Source: Pseudomonadota bacterium (lineage in GTDB: Bacteria; Pseudomonadota; Alphaproteobacteria; Caulobacterales; Caulobacteraceae). Taken from it: 62,559 nucleotides of DNA. The notes beneath the pieces were generated by a model that was given only the letters and a program-made list of their open reading frames with translations, was not told the origin of the DNA and did not search any database. Numbering within the stretch: position 1 is the stretch's first letter; every line of letters starts with the position of its first letter. Where the stretch lies: assembly GCA_023456105.1 (NCBI GenBank), contig JAEYAO010000041.1, positions 1 to 62,559 on the forward strand. The letters run 5' to 3'. Below, piece after piece: positions 25,156-33,423 of the stretch. The position numbers and the translations under genes were made by a program.

Positions 25156-25728
25156 TCAGCGCACCAGGCGCAGGAACTCCTCGCGGGTGCGGGGATCGTC
25201 GCGCACGACTCCAAGCAGGCACGAGGTCGACAGGCTGGCGCCCGGCACATTGACGCCGCGCATGGTCATGCAGCTGTGCTCGGCCTCGATCACCACGCCC
25301 ACACCTTGCGGACGCAGCACCTCCTGGATCGCCTTGGCGATGTCGGAGGTCATCTTCTCTTGGATCTGCAGGCGCTTGGCGAAGCCCTGGACGACGCGCG
25401 CCAGCTTGGAGATGCCGACCACGCGGTCGGTCGGCAGATAGGCGACGTGCGCCCGCCCGACCACCGGCAGCATGTGGTGTTCGCAGAAGGAGACAAAGCG
25501 GATGTCCTTCAGCACCACCAGCTCGTCATAGCCGCCGACCTCCTCGAAGGTCTTTTCCAGATAGGCGCGCGGATCGGCCTCGTAGCCGGCGAACAGCTCC
25601 TTGTAGCTGCGCGCGACGCGGGCCGGGGTCTCCAGCAGGCCCTCGCGGTCCGGGTTGTCGCCCGCCCAGCGGATCAGGGTGCGGACGGCGGCTTCGGCTT
25701 CTTCGGCGGACACGGCTGCATCGGTCAT
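25156..25728 (-). CDS. folE: GTP cyclohydrolase I FolE
   Basis: A 190-aa homodecameric enzyme that converts GTP to dihydroneopterin triphosphate, the first step of folate synthesis. Zinc ligands are visible in FCEHHMLPVVG and EHSCMTMRG, and further signatures are GISKLARVVQGFAKRLQIQE and SCLLGVVRDD near the C-terminus. The ATG at 25728 gives a normal length; earlier in-frame codons would run into the fliQ promoter. It is divergent from fliQ. Confidence 0.97.
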   Translation of the reverse strand: MTDAAVSAEEAEAAVRTLIRWAGDNPDREGLLETPARVARSYKELFAGYEADPRAYLEKTFEEVGGYDELVVLKDIRFVSFCEHHMLPVVGRAHVAYLPTDRVVGISKLARVVQGFAKRLQIQEKMTSDIAKAIQEVLRPQGVGVVIEAEHSCMTMRGVNVPGASLSTSCLLGVVRDDPRTREEFLRLVR

Positions 25729-25778
25729 GGCGGCGATATAGACGCGCGCCGCGCCAAAGGGGAGAGGCGGGCGGGCGG

Positions 25779-25794
25779 TTAGCGCGTCGTTAAC
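25779..25794 (+). promoter_or_regulatory. CtrA-type box upstream of fliQ
   Basis: TTAG-CGCGTCG-TTAAC matches the TTAA-N7-TTAA(C) consensus with one mismatch, 47 bp before the fliQ ATG. CtrA control of the early flagellar export genes is established in Caulobacter, so this is a likely functional site. It also lies 51 bp upstream of the divergent folE start. Confidence 0.65.
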
Positions 25795-25840
25795 CAGACG
25801 CCCGGCATTTTCTGCCCGGTTGTTCCCGGAGAGTGCACGT

Positions 25841-26104
25841 ATGAACGGCGCGGAAGTGATGGACGTGGGCCGCGACGCCTTGTGGCTGACCATCCAGCTG
25901 TGTGCGCCCGTGCTGCTCGTGGGTCTGGTGGTCGGGGTGGTGATCGGCCTGGTACAGGCGCTGACGCAAATCCAGGAGCAGACCCTGGTCTATGCGCCCA
26001 AGATCATTGCCATCTTCGTATCGCTGCTGGTGTTCCTGCCCCTGATGGGGGCCATGCTGGGCGGCTTCATGCGCGAGATCGCCGCGCGCATCGCGGGCAT
26101 GTAG
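25841..26104 (+). CDS. fliQ: Flagellar export protein FliQ
   Basis: An 87-aa protein with two membrane helices, one of the core subunits of the flagellar type III export gate (FliP-FliQ-FliR). The sequence LTIQLCAPVLLVGLVVGVVIGLVQALTQIQEQTL is the conserved FliQ core. The ATG at 25841 follows GGAGAG. Its stop codon shares a base with the GTG start of fliR, so the genes are translationally coupled. Confidence 0.96.
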   Translation: MNGAEVMDVGRDALWLTIQLCAPVLLVGLVVGVVIGLVQALTQIQEQTLVYAPKIIAIFVSLLVFLPLMGAMLGGFMREIAARIAGM

Positions 26105-26886
26105 TGGAACCCTACGCGACCGCCGATCAGGTCTGGGCCGGCGGGCTGATCCTGGCGCGGGTCGGCGCCATCCTGATGCTGATCCCCGGCATCGGCGAGG
26201 CCTATGTGCCGCCGCGCGTGCGGCTGTCGCTGGCGCTGGTCGTCAGCCTGGCGCTGTGGCCCATCGTCAACGGGAGCCTGCCGCCTCTGCCGGCCGAGAT
26301 GGGGGCCATGATCGGCTGGATCCTCCGCGAGGTGATCGTCGGGCTGATGATCGGTCTTCTGCTGCGCATGTTCATGACGGCGCTGACCACCGCCGGCGAG
26401 ATCGTCTCGCTGCAGACCACGCTGAGCTTCGCCCAGACCGCCAATCCGCTTCAGGCCTCGCCCGGATCGACCATCGCGACCTTTCTGACGCTCTTGGGCG
26501 TGACCCTGCTGTTCGCCACCAACACCCACCACCTGTTCATCGCCGGGATCGTCGGCTCCTATAATCTGATCGCGCCGGCCAATCCGCTGGTGATGAGCGA
26601 CTTCACCAGCCTGGCGGTGAGAACGCTGGGCGACAGCTTCCTGATTGGGGTGCAGCTGGCGGCGCCGGTGCTGGTGTTCGCCCTGATCTTTAACCTGGCG
26701 ACGGGGCTGGTCGGACGGGTCATGCCGCAGTTCCAGGTGTTCTTCGCCTCGGCGCCCCTGTCGATCCTGCTGGGGTTGTCGGTGTTCGCCCTGAGTCTGG
26801 GGGTGCTGGGGACCGTCTTCATCGACCGCTATCGCCGGCTGGCCGAGGTCTTCGCGCAGGGCGTGGGGGGAGGGGCCGGTGGCTGA
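26104..26886 (+). CDS. fliR: Flagellar export protein FliR
   Basis: A 260-aa export-gate subunit with about six membrane helices. Recognisable parts are GLILARVGAILMLIPGIGEAYVPPRVRLSLAL near the N-terminus and LIFNLATGLVGRVMPQFQVFFASAPLSILLG near the C-terminus. The start is GTG overlapping the fliQ stop, and the C-terminus overlaps flhB by 8 bp. It packs with FliP and FliQ to form the export channel. Confidence 0.96.
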   Translation: MEPYATADQVWAGGLILARVGAILMLIPGIGEAYVPPRVRLSLALVVSLALWPIVNGSLPPLPAEMGAMIGWILREVIVGLMIGLLLRMFMTALTTAGEIVSLQTTLSFAQTANPLQASPGSTIATFLTLLGVTLLFATNTHHLFIAGIVGSYNLIAPANPLVMSDFTSLAVRTLGDSFLIGVQLAAPVLVFALIFNLATGLVGRVMPQFQVFFASAPLSILLGLSVFALSLGVLGTVFIDRYRRLAEVFAQGVGGGAGG

Positions 26887-27955
26887 AGGCGCCGATCCCG
26901 AGTCGAAAACAGAAGAAGCCACCCCGCGAAAACTCGACGAGGCGCGGCGCAAGGGCGACGTCGCCAAATCCCAGGACATCGGCTCGGCGCTGGCGCTGGC
27001 GGGGGCGGCGGCGGTGATCCTGTCGGCCGGCGGCTGGTTTGCGACCTCCATGGCCGAGCAGCTGCTGCCGTTCATCGCGGCGCCGCACACCATGGTCGGC
27101 GCGCTGGAGGGCGGCGCGGGCGGCCAGATCGCGGCGCGCGCGCTGTGGGCCATGGCGCCGTTCCTGGGCGCGGTGATGCTGGCGGCCTCCATCGGCGGGA
27201 TCGGCGGCAACCTGGCCCAGACCGGCCTGATCTTCACCGCCGAGAAGCTGAAGCCGAACTGGAAGGCGGTGAGCCCGCTGGCCGGCTTCAAGCGCATCTT
27301 CGGCCCCGACGGCCTGGTGCAGTTCCTGAAGACGTTCGTGAAACTGATCGCCACCGGCTGCGTCTGCTGGGCCGTGCTGAAGTCGCACACGCGCGAGCTC
27401 GAGAACCTGGCGGCGATGAGTCCGGCCGCCATCCTGCCGCTGTCGCGCGATCTGGCGGTCGCGCTGATGGCCTCTGCCATCGTCCTGTTCGGCTTCACCG
27501 CCGGCGCCGACTTTCTGTGGCAGAAGATCAGTTTCGCCAAGAAGATGCGGATGTCCAAGGAGGAGCTGAAGGAGGACTACAAGCAGTCCGAAGGCGACCC
27601 GCACATCAAGGCCAAGCTGCGCCAGATCCGCATGCAGCGCAGCCGCCAGCGGATGATGCAGGCCGTGCCGACCGCCACTGTCATCGTCACCAACCCGACC
27701 CACTATTCGGTGGCCCTGCGCTACGAGCCGGACCAGGGCGACGGCGCGCCCGTCTGCGTGGCGAAGGGCGTCGATGCGCTGGCGCTGCGCATCCGCGAGG
27801 TGGCGCGCGACCACGACGTGCCGATCGTCGAGAACGTGCCCCTGGCGCGCGCCCTCTACGCCGCCGTGGACATCGACCAGACCATTCCGCCCGAGCATTT
27901 CCAGGCCGCCGCCCAGGTGATCGGCTTCGTATTCCAGTCGCGCAAACGCCGATAA
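26879..27955 (+). CDS. flhB: Flagellar export switch protein FlhB
   Basis: A 358-aa export-gate protein. The N-terminus has the ESKTEEATPRKLDEARRKGDVAKSQD signature, four membrane helices follow, then a cytosolic domain with the self-cleavage motif NPTH (VTNPTHYSVALRY). Autocleavage between Asn and Pro switches export specificity from rod/hook to filament substrates. The start is GTG inside the end of fliR. A short gap separates it from cckA. Confidence 0.97.
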   Translation: MAEGADPESKTEEATPRKLDEARRKGDVAKSQDIGSALALAGAAAVILSAGGWFATSMAEQLLPFIAAPHTMVGALEGGAGGQIAARALWAMAPFLGAVMLAASIGGIGGNLAQTGLIFTAEKLKPNWKAVSPLAGFKRIFGPDGLVQFLKTFVKLIATGCVCWAVLKSHTRELENLAAMSPAAILPLSRDLAVALMASAIVLFGFTAGADFLWQKISFAKKMRMSKEELKEDYKQSEGDPHIKAKLRQIRMQRSRQRMMQAVPTATVIVTNPTHYSVALRYEPDQGDGAPVCVAKGVDALALRIREVARDHDVPIVENVPLARALYAAVDIDQTIPPEHFQAAAQVIGFVFQSRKRR

Positions 27956-28012
27956 GCGGGATCGGGCGCGATCCTCTATGATCCGTTGACTGATTCCCTT
28001 GCGCGAGGCCGC

Positions 28013-30055
28013 ATGATCACCGCCCGTCGTCTTCCGTTCGATCCGCTGCTGGCCGCCATGGCCGCCGGGCTGGCGCTGGCGGTCGGGGCGATGGCCTATC
28101 CGGCGTTCCGGGGCAATCCGTGGTCGGCGCCGGGCATGATCCTGATCCTGTCGGCGGGGCTGATCGCCCTGGTGGGGCTTTTCGGCTTCCGGCGGGCGGA
28201 GGCGGGGCGGCCCGCCAGCGACGTGGCCGTCGACCTGCTGGACGCCATGGCCGAGCCCGCGGCGCTGGTCTTGGCGTCGGGGCAGGTGTTGGCCTTCAAC
28301 GCAGCCTGGGCCGAGGCGAACGGCGCCGACGTCGCCCTGCCGCGCGGCAAGTCGGCTCAGGCGCTGTACATGGCCTTCGCCCAGGCGCGACGTCGTCAGA
28401 CGGGCCGAGCCATTCTCGAGATCGGCGAGCGCGAGTTGGAGGTCGTGATCGGCCTGGCCGGCGAGGGGCGCTATCTGGTGCGCGCCGCGCCCGACGCGGC
28501 CCTGCCCGATCTGAGGACCGGCGCGTCCGAGCCGCGCGCCCAGGCCGCCCTGCCCGGCGACGCGCGCGCCATGGCGGCCGGTGCGCCGTTCGGCTCGGCG
28601 GTGATCGGCGGCGAGGACCTGTTCGTCGGCCGGGCGGAGGAGCCGAACGCCGCGCTCAAGGTCCTGACCGGGCCGGCCGCGGCCGGCGACGCCGCCTTCG
28701 GCCACCTGTTCGAACCGGCGGGCGTCGGCGAGGCGCGCGCCAAGCTGGTCGCCGGGTCATCCGGTCCGATCGAGCTGGTCGCCCGCGCCTTTCCCGACCG
28801 GATGCTGCACCTCTATGTCGCGCCCGAGGGCGACAAGCGCCGCATCTGGCTGTTCGACGTTTCGGCGCAGAAGTCGATGGAGCTGCAGCTGTCCCAAGCG
28901 CAGAAGATGCAGGCGGTGGGCCAACTGGCCGGCGGGGTCGCCCACGATTTCAACAACCTGCTGACCGCCATCCAGCTGCAGCTGTCGGGCCTGCTGGAGC
29001 GGCACCCGGTCGGCGATCCGTCCTACGAGGGGCTCAACGAAATCCGTCAGACGGCCATCCGCGCGGCCGATCTGGTGCGCAAGCTCCTGGCCTTTTCGCG
29101 CAAGTCCACCGTTCGGCGCGAGCGGCTGGACCTGGGCGAGCTGGTGGGTGAATTCGCGGTGCTGCTGCGCCGGCTGCTGCGCGAGGACGTGCGGCTGGAG
29201 ACCGACTATGGCCGCGACCTGCCGGTGGTGCTGGCCGACAAGTCGCAACTGGAGACGGCGGTGATGAACCTGGCCGTCAACGCCCGCGACGCCATGCGAG
29301 GCGTGGTCGAGCCGGGCGACGCCGTGGTCACCATCAAGACTCGCCGCCTGACCGCCGATCAGGCGCGCGCCATGGGCTGGACCGCCGTGGCGACAGAGGA
29401 GGTCGCCCTGATCGAGGTGTCGGACACCGGCCCCGGCGTGCCGCCCGAAATGGCCGACAAGATATTCGAGCCCTTCTTCACCACCAAGGCGGTCAACGAG
29501 GGCACCGGCATGGGCCTGGCCACCGTCTACGGCATCGTGCAGCAGGCTGGCGGGCACATCACCGTCGGCAATCTGGAGGGCGCCGGCGCCGCGTTCCGCA
29601 TCTTCCTGCCGGCCGCCGGAGAGGCCGAGCTGGCCGAGGTTCAGCCGGTCGAGGTCAAGGTCAAGGCGCCGCGCGACCTGTCGGGCGCCGGCCGCATCCT
29701 GTTCGTCGAGGACGAGGCCGCCGTTCGCGGCATCGCCGCCCGCCTTCTGCGCCAGCGCGGCTATGAGGTCATAGAGGCCGCCGACGGCGAGGAGGCCCTG
29801 ATCCTGGCCGAGGAGCACGCCGGCGAGATCGACATGCTGATCTCCGACGTGATCATGCCGGGACTGGACGGCCCGTCCCTGCTGAAGAAGGCCCGGCCCT
29901 ACCTGGGTGACGCGCCGGTGATGTTCATCTCCGGCTACGCCGAAAGCGACTTCTCCGATCTGCTGCAGGACGAGGTGGGCGTGTCCTTCCTGCCCAAACC
30001 GCTGGACATCAAGACCCTGGCCGAGCGGGTGAAGAAGGAGCTGCACGCGGGCTGA
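28013..30055 (+). CDS. cckA: Cell-cycle hybrid histidine kinase CckA
   Basis: A 680-aa hybrid kinase/phosphatase at the top of the CckA-ChpT-CtrA/CpdR relay. Two N-terminal membrane helices (residues about 15-35 and 42-60) are followed by PAS-like regions, HisKA with His311 (GGVAHDFNNLL), HATPase (NLAVNARDAM, DTGPGVPPEM, GTGMGLATVYGIV) and a receiver with acceptor Asp612 (ISDVIMPG) and Lys in LPKPLD. The His-to-Asp distance (301) equals that of Caulobacter CckA as I recall it (His322/Asp623). Location after flhB matches Caulobacter. I chose ATG 28013 over a TTG at 27986. Confidence 0.95.
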   Translation: MITARRLPFDPLLAAMAAGLALAVGAMAYPAFRGNPWSAPGMILILSAGLIALVGLFGFRRAEAGRPASDVAVDLLDAMAEPAALVLASGQVLAFNAAWAEANGADVALPRGKSAQALYMAFAQARRRQTGRAILEIGERELEVVIGLAGEGRYLVRAAPDAALPDLRTGASEPRAQAALPGDARAMAAGAPFGSAVIGGEDLFVGRAEEPNAALKVLTGPAAAGDAAFGHLFEPAGVGEARAKLVAGSSGPIELVARAFPDRMLHLYVAPEGDKRRIWLFDVSAQKSMELQLSQAQKMQAVGQLAGGVAHDFNNLLTAIQLQLSGLLERHPVGDPSYEGLNEIRQTAIRAADLVRKLLAFSRKSTVRRERLDLGELVGEFAVLLRRLLREDVRLETDYGRDLPVVLADKSQLETAVMNLAVNARDAMRGVVEPGDAVVTIKTRRLTADQARAMGWTAVATEEVALIEVSDTGPGVPPEMADKIFEPFFTTKAVNEGTGMGLATVYGIVQQAGGHITVGNLEGAGAAFRIFLPAAGEAELAEVQPVEVKVKAPRDLSGAGRILFVEDEAAVRGIAARLLRQRGYEVIEAADGEEALILAEEHAGEIDMLISDVIMPGLDGPSLLKKARPYLGDAPVMFISGYAESDFSDLLQDEVGVSFLPKPLDIKTLAERVKKELHAG

Positions 30056-30136
30056 CGCGGTCACGACCCGGAATTCCTACTTGCGGCGCGTGTCCGCGCG
30101 AGCTCCATTGCCGGTCTGAACAGGGGAGTTCTCGCC

Positions 30137-31954
30137 ATGATCAATCGTCGTCGTCTGCTGCAGACCACCGCCGCCGGCGCCGGCATGGCCGCCATCGGGG
30201 CGCCCGCCCTCGCACAAGGCGAGCCTGCGCCCACGCCCTTGTGGGCCTTCATGGATCGCACCTTCGAGCAGGCGCTGGACCTCAGCCCCGAGACGGTGAC
30301 CAGCCTGGGCCTCGACAAGGGCGCGCGCGCCGCCGCCAAGTCGCAGCTGACCATCCCCACCCCGGAGACGGAGGAGCGAGGCCGCGCCTTCACCCTGGCC
30401 CAACAGGCCGAGTTGGCCCGCATGGACGCGGCCGGCATGAGCGAGCGGGACCGCATCTACTACGACACCCTGGTCGACAATCTGGACGCGACGATCGCCA
30501 CCTACGCCATTCCCTACGGCCAGGGCGGCTGGCCCAATCCGTATCGTGTCAGCCAGCAGGGCGGCGCCTATCAGTCCGCGCCGGACTTCCTGGCCAATCA
30601 GCACACCATTGAAACGGCGGGGGACGCCGACGCCTATGTGGCGCGCATCGAGGCGCTGGCCGACGTGCTGACGGTCGAAACCGAGCGGGTGCGCGAGGAT
30701 TTCGCCTTGGGCGTTGTGCCGCCCGACTTCATCCTGGCCAAGGCGATCCGGCAGCAGGAGGGCATGACCGGCACGCCGGCGGCCGAGTCCTCGATGGTCG
30801 AATCGGTCGTCAGCCGCACCCGCGACAAGGGCCTGACCGGCGACTGGGGCGCGCGGGTCGAGCGGCTGCTGACGGAGCGGGTCTATCCGGCGCTGGCGGC
30901 GCAGACGGGGGTTCTGAAGGCAGCCCAGCCCGGCGCGACGCACGAGGCCTCGGTCCGGCGGCTGCCGCAGGGCGAGCAGTATTACGCCAACAGCCTGCGC
31001 TACATCACCACCACCCGGCTGAGCGCCGACGAGATCCACCGCACGGGACTGGAGCAGGTGGCCGAGCTGTCCGGACGCGCCGATGTGCTGCTGAAGGCCC
31101 AGGGCATGACGCAAGGGTCGGTGGCCGAGCGCATCGCCGCCATGGGAGCCGATCCCAAATACATCTATCCCAACACCGATGCGGGCAAGGCCGAGCTGAT
31201 CGGCAAGCTGAACGAGCAGATGGGGGCCATGCAGGCTCGTCTGCCCAACGCCTTCGGCCGGTTGCCCAAGGCCGGCGCCGAGATCAAGCGGGTGCCGCCG
31301 GCGGTCGAACAGGGCGCGCCGATGGGCTACTACAACGGGCCCTCGTTGGATGGATCGCGGCCGGGCATCTACTGGATCAACCTGAAGGACACGGCCGACT
31401 GGCCGTCGTGGACCCTGCCGACCCTGACCTACCATGAGGCCTCGCCAGGCCATCACCTGCAGATCGCCCTGCAGCAGGAAAGCCCCTCGGCGCCCAAGCT
31501 GATGAACCTGTTTTTCTTCTCGGCCTATGGCGAGGGTTGGGGGCTGTACGCCGAGCAGCTGGCGGACGAGCTGGGCGCCTACCAAGACGATCCGGCGGGG
31601 CAGATCGGCTATCTGCAGTCGTTGATGTTCCGGGCGGCGCGGCTGGTTGTGGACACCGGCATCCACGCCAAGGGCTGGAGCCGCGAAGAGGGCATCCGCT
31701 ACATGATGACCGCATACGGCGACACCGAGGGCGCGGCGACATCGGAGGTCGAGCGGTACTGCGGCTGGCCGGGTCAGGCCTGTGCCTACAAGGTCGGGCA
31801 CAACGAATGGGTGCGCCTGCGCGACAAGGCTAGGAGCCGCCTCGGCGCGCGCTTCGACCAGCGCGGCTTCCACGACACGGCGCTGGCTGCCGGCGGCGTG
31901 CCGCTGTCGGTGCTGGGGCGGATTGTGGACGGCTGGACGGCCAGCCAGGCCTGA
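30137..31954 (+). CDS. DUF885 family secreted protein with HEASPGHH motif
   Basis: A 605-aa protein with a Tat-type signal (RRRLLQTTAAGAGMAAIG) and cleavage near ALAQG. The body is the largely helical DUF885 fold, with YLSTK-less variants but the conserved TYHEASPGHHLQIALQQE, a zinc-peptidase-like HExxxxHH, followed by YGEGWGLYAEQLADELG with a candidate third ligand Glu. DUF885 proteins are thought to be metallopeptidases exported to the periplasm; the substrate is unknown. The N-terminal segment is short before the first helix. It stands alone between cckA and a convergent reductase gene. Confidence 0.87.
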   Translation: MINRRRLLQTTAAGAGMAAIGAPALAQGEPAPTPLWAFMDRTFEQALDLSPETVTSLGLDKGARAAAKSQLTIPTPETEERGRAFTLAQQAELARMDAAGMSERDRIYYDTLVDNLDATIATYAIPYGQGGWPNPYRVSQQGGAYQSAPDFLANQHTIETAGDADAYVARIEALADVLTVETERVREDFALGVVPPDFILAKAIRQQEGMTGTPAAESSMVESVVSRTRDKGLTGDWGARVERLLTERVYPALAAQTGVLKAAQPGATHEASVRRLPQGEQYYANSLRYITTTRLSADEIHRTGLEQVAELSGRADVLLKAQGMTQGSVAERIAAMGADPKYIYPNTDAGKAELIGKLNEQMGAMQARLPNAFGRLPKAGAEIKRVPPAVEQGAPMGYYNGPSLDGSRPGIYWINLKDTADWPSWTLPTLTYHEASPGHHLQIALQQESPSAPKLMNLFFFSAYGEGWGLYAEQLADELGAYQDDPAGQIGYLQSLMFRAARLVVDTGIHAKGWSREEGIRYMMTAYGDTEGAATSEVERYCGWPGQACAYKVGHNEWVRLRDKARSRLGARFDQRGFHDTALAAGGVPLSVLGRIVDGWTASQA

Positions 31955-31964
31955 CTGCGCCTGC

Positions 31965-32879
31965 CTAGTCGCGCACCGTCATGCCGTCCTGCTGTCGCAG
32001 CAGATTGTGAATGGCGGTGGCGGCCACGGCGGCCTCGGCGGTGGCGACCGCGATCTGGTTGAGGCCGCGCACCACGTCGCCGGCGGCATAGAGCCCGGGC
32101 ACGCTGGTCAGCTGGTGGAGGTCCACCTCAAGCCGGCCGTCCTTCGCCAGCCGGGCGCCCAGGCTGCGCGCCAGCTTGCAGTTCGGCGTGGTGCCCAGGG
32201 CCGAGTAGAGGAAGTCGAACGCCTGCTCGGTCCCGCCCCAGCTGATGGCGCGCACGCGGTCGCCCTCCAGCGAAACACCCTCGACCGAGCCCTCCAGAAG
32301 GGTGACGCCCAGCCGATCCAGCTCCGAGCGGCAGGTCAGGGCCTCGGGCGGACCGATGTGGAACAGGGTCACCTCGTCGGAGTAGGTGCGCAGGAACGCC
32401 GCCTCTCGGATGCCGAGATCGCTGTTCCCGATCACGGCCACCCGCTTGCCGGTCGCTTCGAAGCCGTCGCAGATCGGGCAGATGCGCACCAGGCTGCGCC
32501 GGATGGCCGGATCGACGCCCGGCAGGTCCGGATGGTGGTCCTCCAGGCCCGAGGCGAGCAGCACCGCCCGCACCCGCACCGTGCGCCCGTTCAGATCGGC
32601 CTCGAAGCCGTCCTCGACCGGACGCAGGTTTTCAGCGCGCCCGGCCTCGATGACCGCGCCGTATTCCTCGGCCTGCGCACGCATGCGGGCCAGCATGTCC
32701 CGGCCGGTCAGGCCCTCTGGGAAGCCCGGCGTGTTGTGGCTGACGGGGATCCAGTTGGCGCGCGGCTCCCCGCCGTCGGCCACCAGCACCGGCCGCCGGA
32801 ACCGGGCCAGATAGGTCGCCGCGGTCAGACCGGCCGGGCCTGCGCCGATCACAAGAACTTCAGGCTGTCCGGTCGTCAC
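31965..32879 (-). CDS. Thioredoxin-reductase-like NAD(P)/FAD oxidoreductase
   Basis: A 304-aa flavoprotein. FAD motif VIGAGPAGLTAATYL at the N-terminus, a redox-active CxxC in CPICDGF, an NAD(P)-binding VAVIGNSDLGIREA, and the C-terminal FAD motif GLYAAGDVVRGLNQIAVA. This is the compact TrxB layout, but there is no adjacent thioredoxin, so the partner is uncertain. The GTG start overlaps the stop of the DUF2945 gene (GTGA), so the three genes 33216-31965 form one coupled unit. Confidence 0.85.
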   Translation of the reverse strand: MTTGQPEVLVIGAGPAGLTAATYLARFRRPVLVADGGEPRANWIPVSHNTPGFPEGLTGRDMLARMRAQAEEYGAVIEAGRAENLRPVEDGFEADLNGRTVRVRAVLLASGLEDHHPDLPGVDPAIRRSLVRICPICDGFEATGKRVAVIGNSDLGIREAAFLRTYSDEVTLFHIGPPEALTCRSELDRLGVTLLEGSVEGVSLEGDRVRAISWGGTEQAFDFLYSALGTTPNCKLARSLGARLAKDGRLEVDLHQLTSVPGLYAAGDVVRGLNQIAVATAEAAVAATAIHNLLRQQDGMTVRD

Positions 32880-33088
32880 GCCTTGCGCAGCTCCGACGGC
32901 TTGTGCGCGGCTTTGGCGCCGGTCTTGCCGCTCTCCACCAGGTATTCGGGATTGTCCTTGGAGGCGGCGACCTTGTGGCCCTTGATGTGGGTCTCCGAGG
33001 TCAGCTTCTTGACCACCTTGCCGGTGGTGGTGCCCTGGCTGTGGTCCCACTTGACCTTGTCGCCGGACTTGAAAGTCTTTTCCGTCAT
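32876..33088 (-). CDS. DUF2945 (HVA1) small protein
   Basis: A 70-aa basic protein: KTFKSGDKVKWDHSQG followed by GKVVKKLTSETHIKGHKVAAS and NPEYLVESGKTG, which is the hypervirulence-associated (HVA1/DUF2945) TUDOR-like domain. The function is unknown; in several bacteria it is stress-induced. Overlapping start/stop codons on both sides (ATGA with the 43-aa gene, GTGA with the reductase) argue for co-translation in a fixed ratio. Confidence 0.88.
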   Translation of the reverse strand: MTEKTFKSGDKVKWDHSQGTTTGKVVKKLTSETHIKGHKVAASKDNPEYLVESGKTGAKAAHKPSELRKA

Positions 33089-33216
33089 AACGGCTGCTCC
33101 GCGGATGCTGGATGTTCAGCGAGCAGGGCGCGCATCAGTTCCGCGTCCGCCAAGACCGGCGGTTCTCCAAAGCGCACGATCCACTCGTCGATCAGCCGTT
33201 CCGTCTCCGTTGGCAT
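33085..33216 (-). CDS. Small acidic protein, 43 aa, first gene of the DUF2945/reductase unit
   Basis: From ATG 33216 this encodes 43 residues (MPTETERLIDEWIVRFGEPP, then LADAELMRALLAEHPASAEQPL). A GGAGAC ribosome-binding site precedes it and its TGA overlaps the DUF2945 ATG. The good ribosome-binding site, coupled stop and helical acidic composition make it a real gene. No family is recognised. Confidence 0.6.
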   Translation of the reverse strand: MPTETERLIDEWIVRFGEPPVLADAELMRALLAEHPASAEQPL

Positions 33217-33298
33217 GCCGTCTCCGCTTCCGCTGACCCTTCCGCCTTGCAAACGAGAGCGCAACGGCGAAGGTTCAGCTTGACCGCAGACGGCCTTT

Positions 33299-33313
33299 TT
33301 AAGGCAGGGTTAA
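33299..33313. promoter_or_regulatory. Perfect CtrA-type box in the icd upstream region
   Basis: TTAA-GGCAGGG-TTAA fits TTAA-N7-TTAA exactly. It is 111 bp upstream of the icd ATG and 83 bp upstream of the divergent 43-aa gene, so it could serve either promoter. Confidence 0.5.
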
Positions 33314-33423
33314 TGCCTGGGCTGTGCGGCGCCTCCTTTGCGCACCGCGCCCTTTGCGATGTGGAACGCGGCGGCTATACCGCCACCACCTTCTTTTCTC
33401 CCCAGCATAGGCGGACTTCACGC

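Noticed and set aside
26819..28705. 628-codon minus-strand frame opposite flhB and cckA
   Set aside because: It is an antisense shadow of two well-identified genes. Long antisense frames are common at this GC content.
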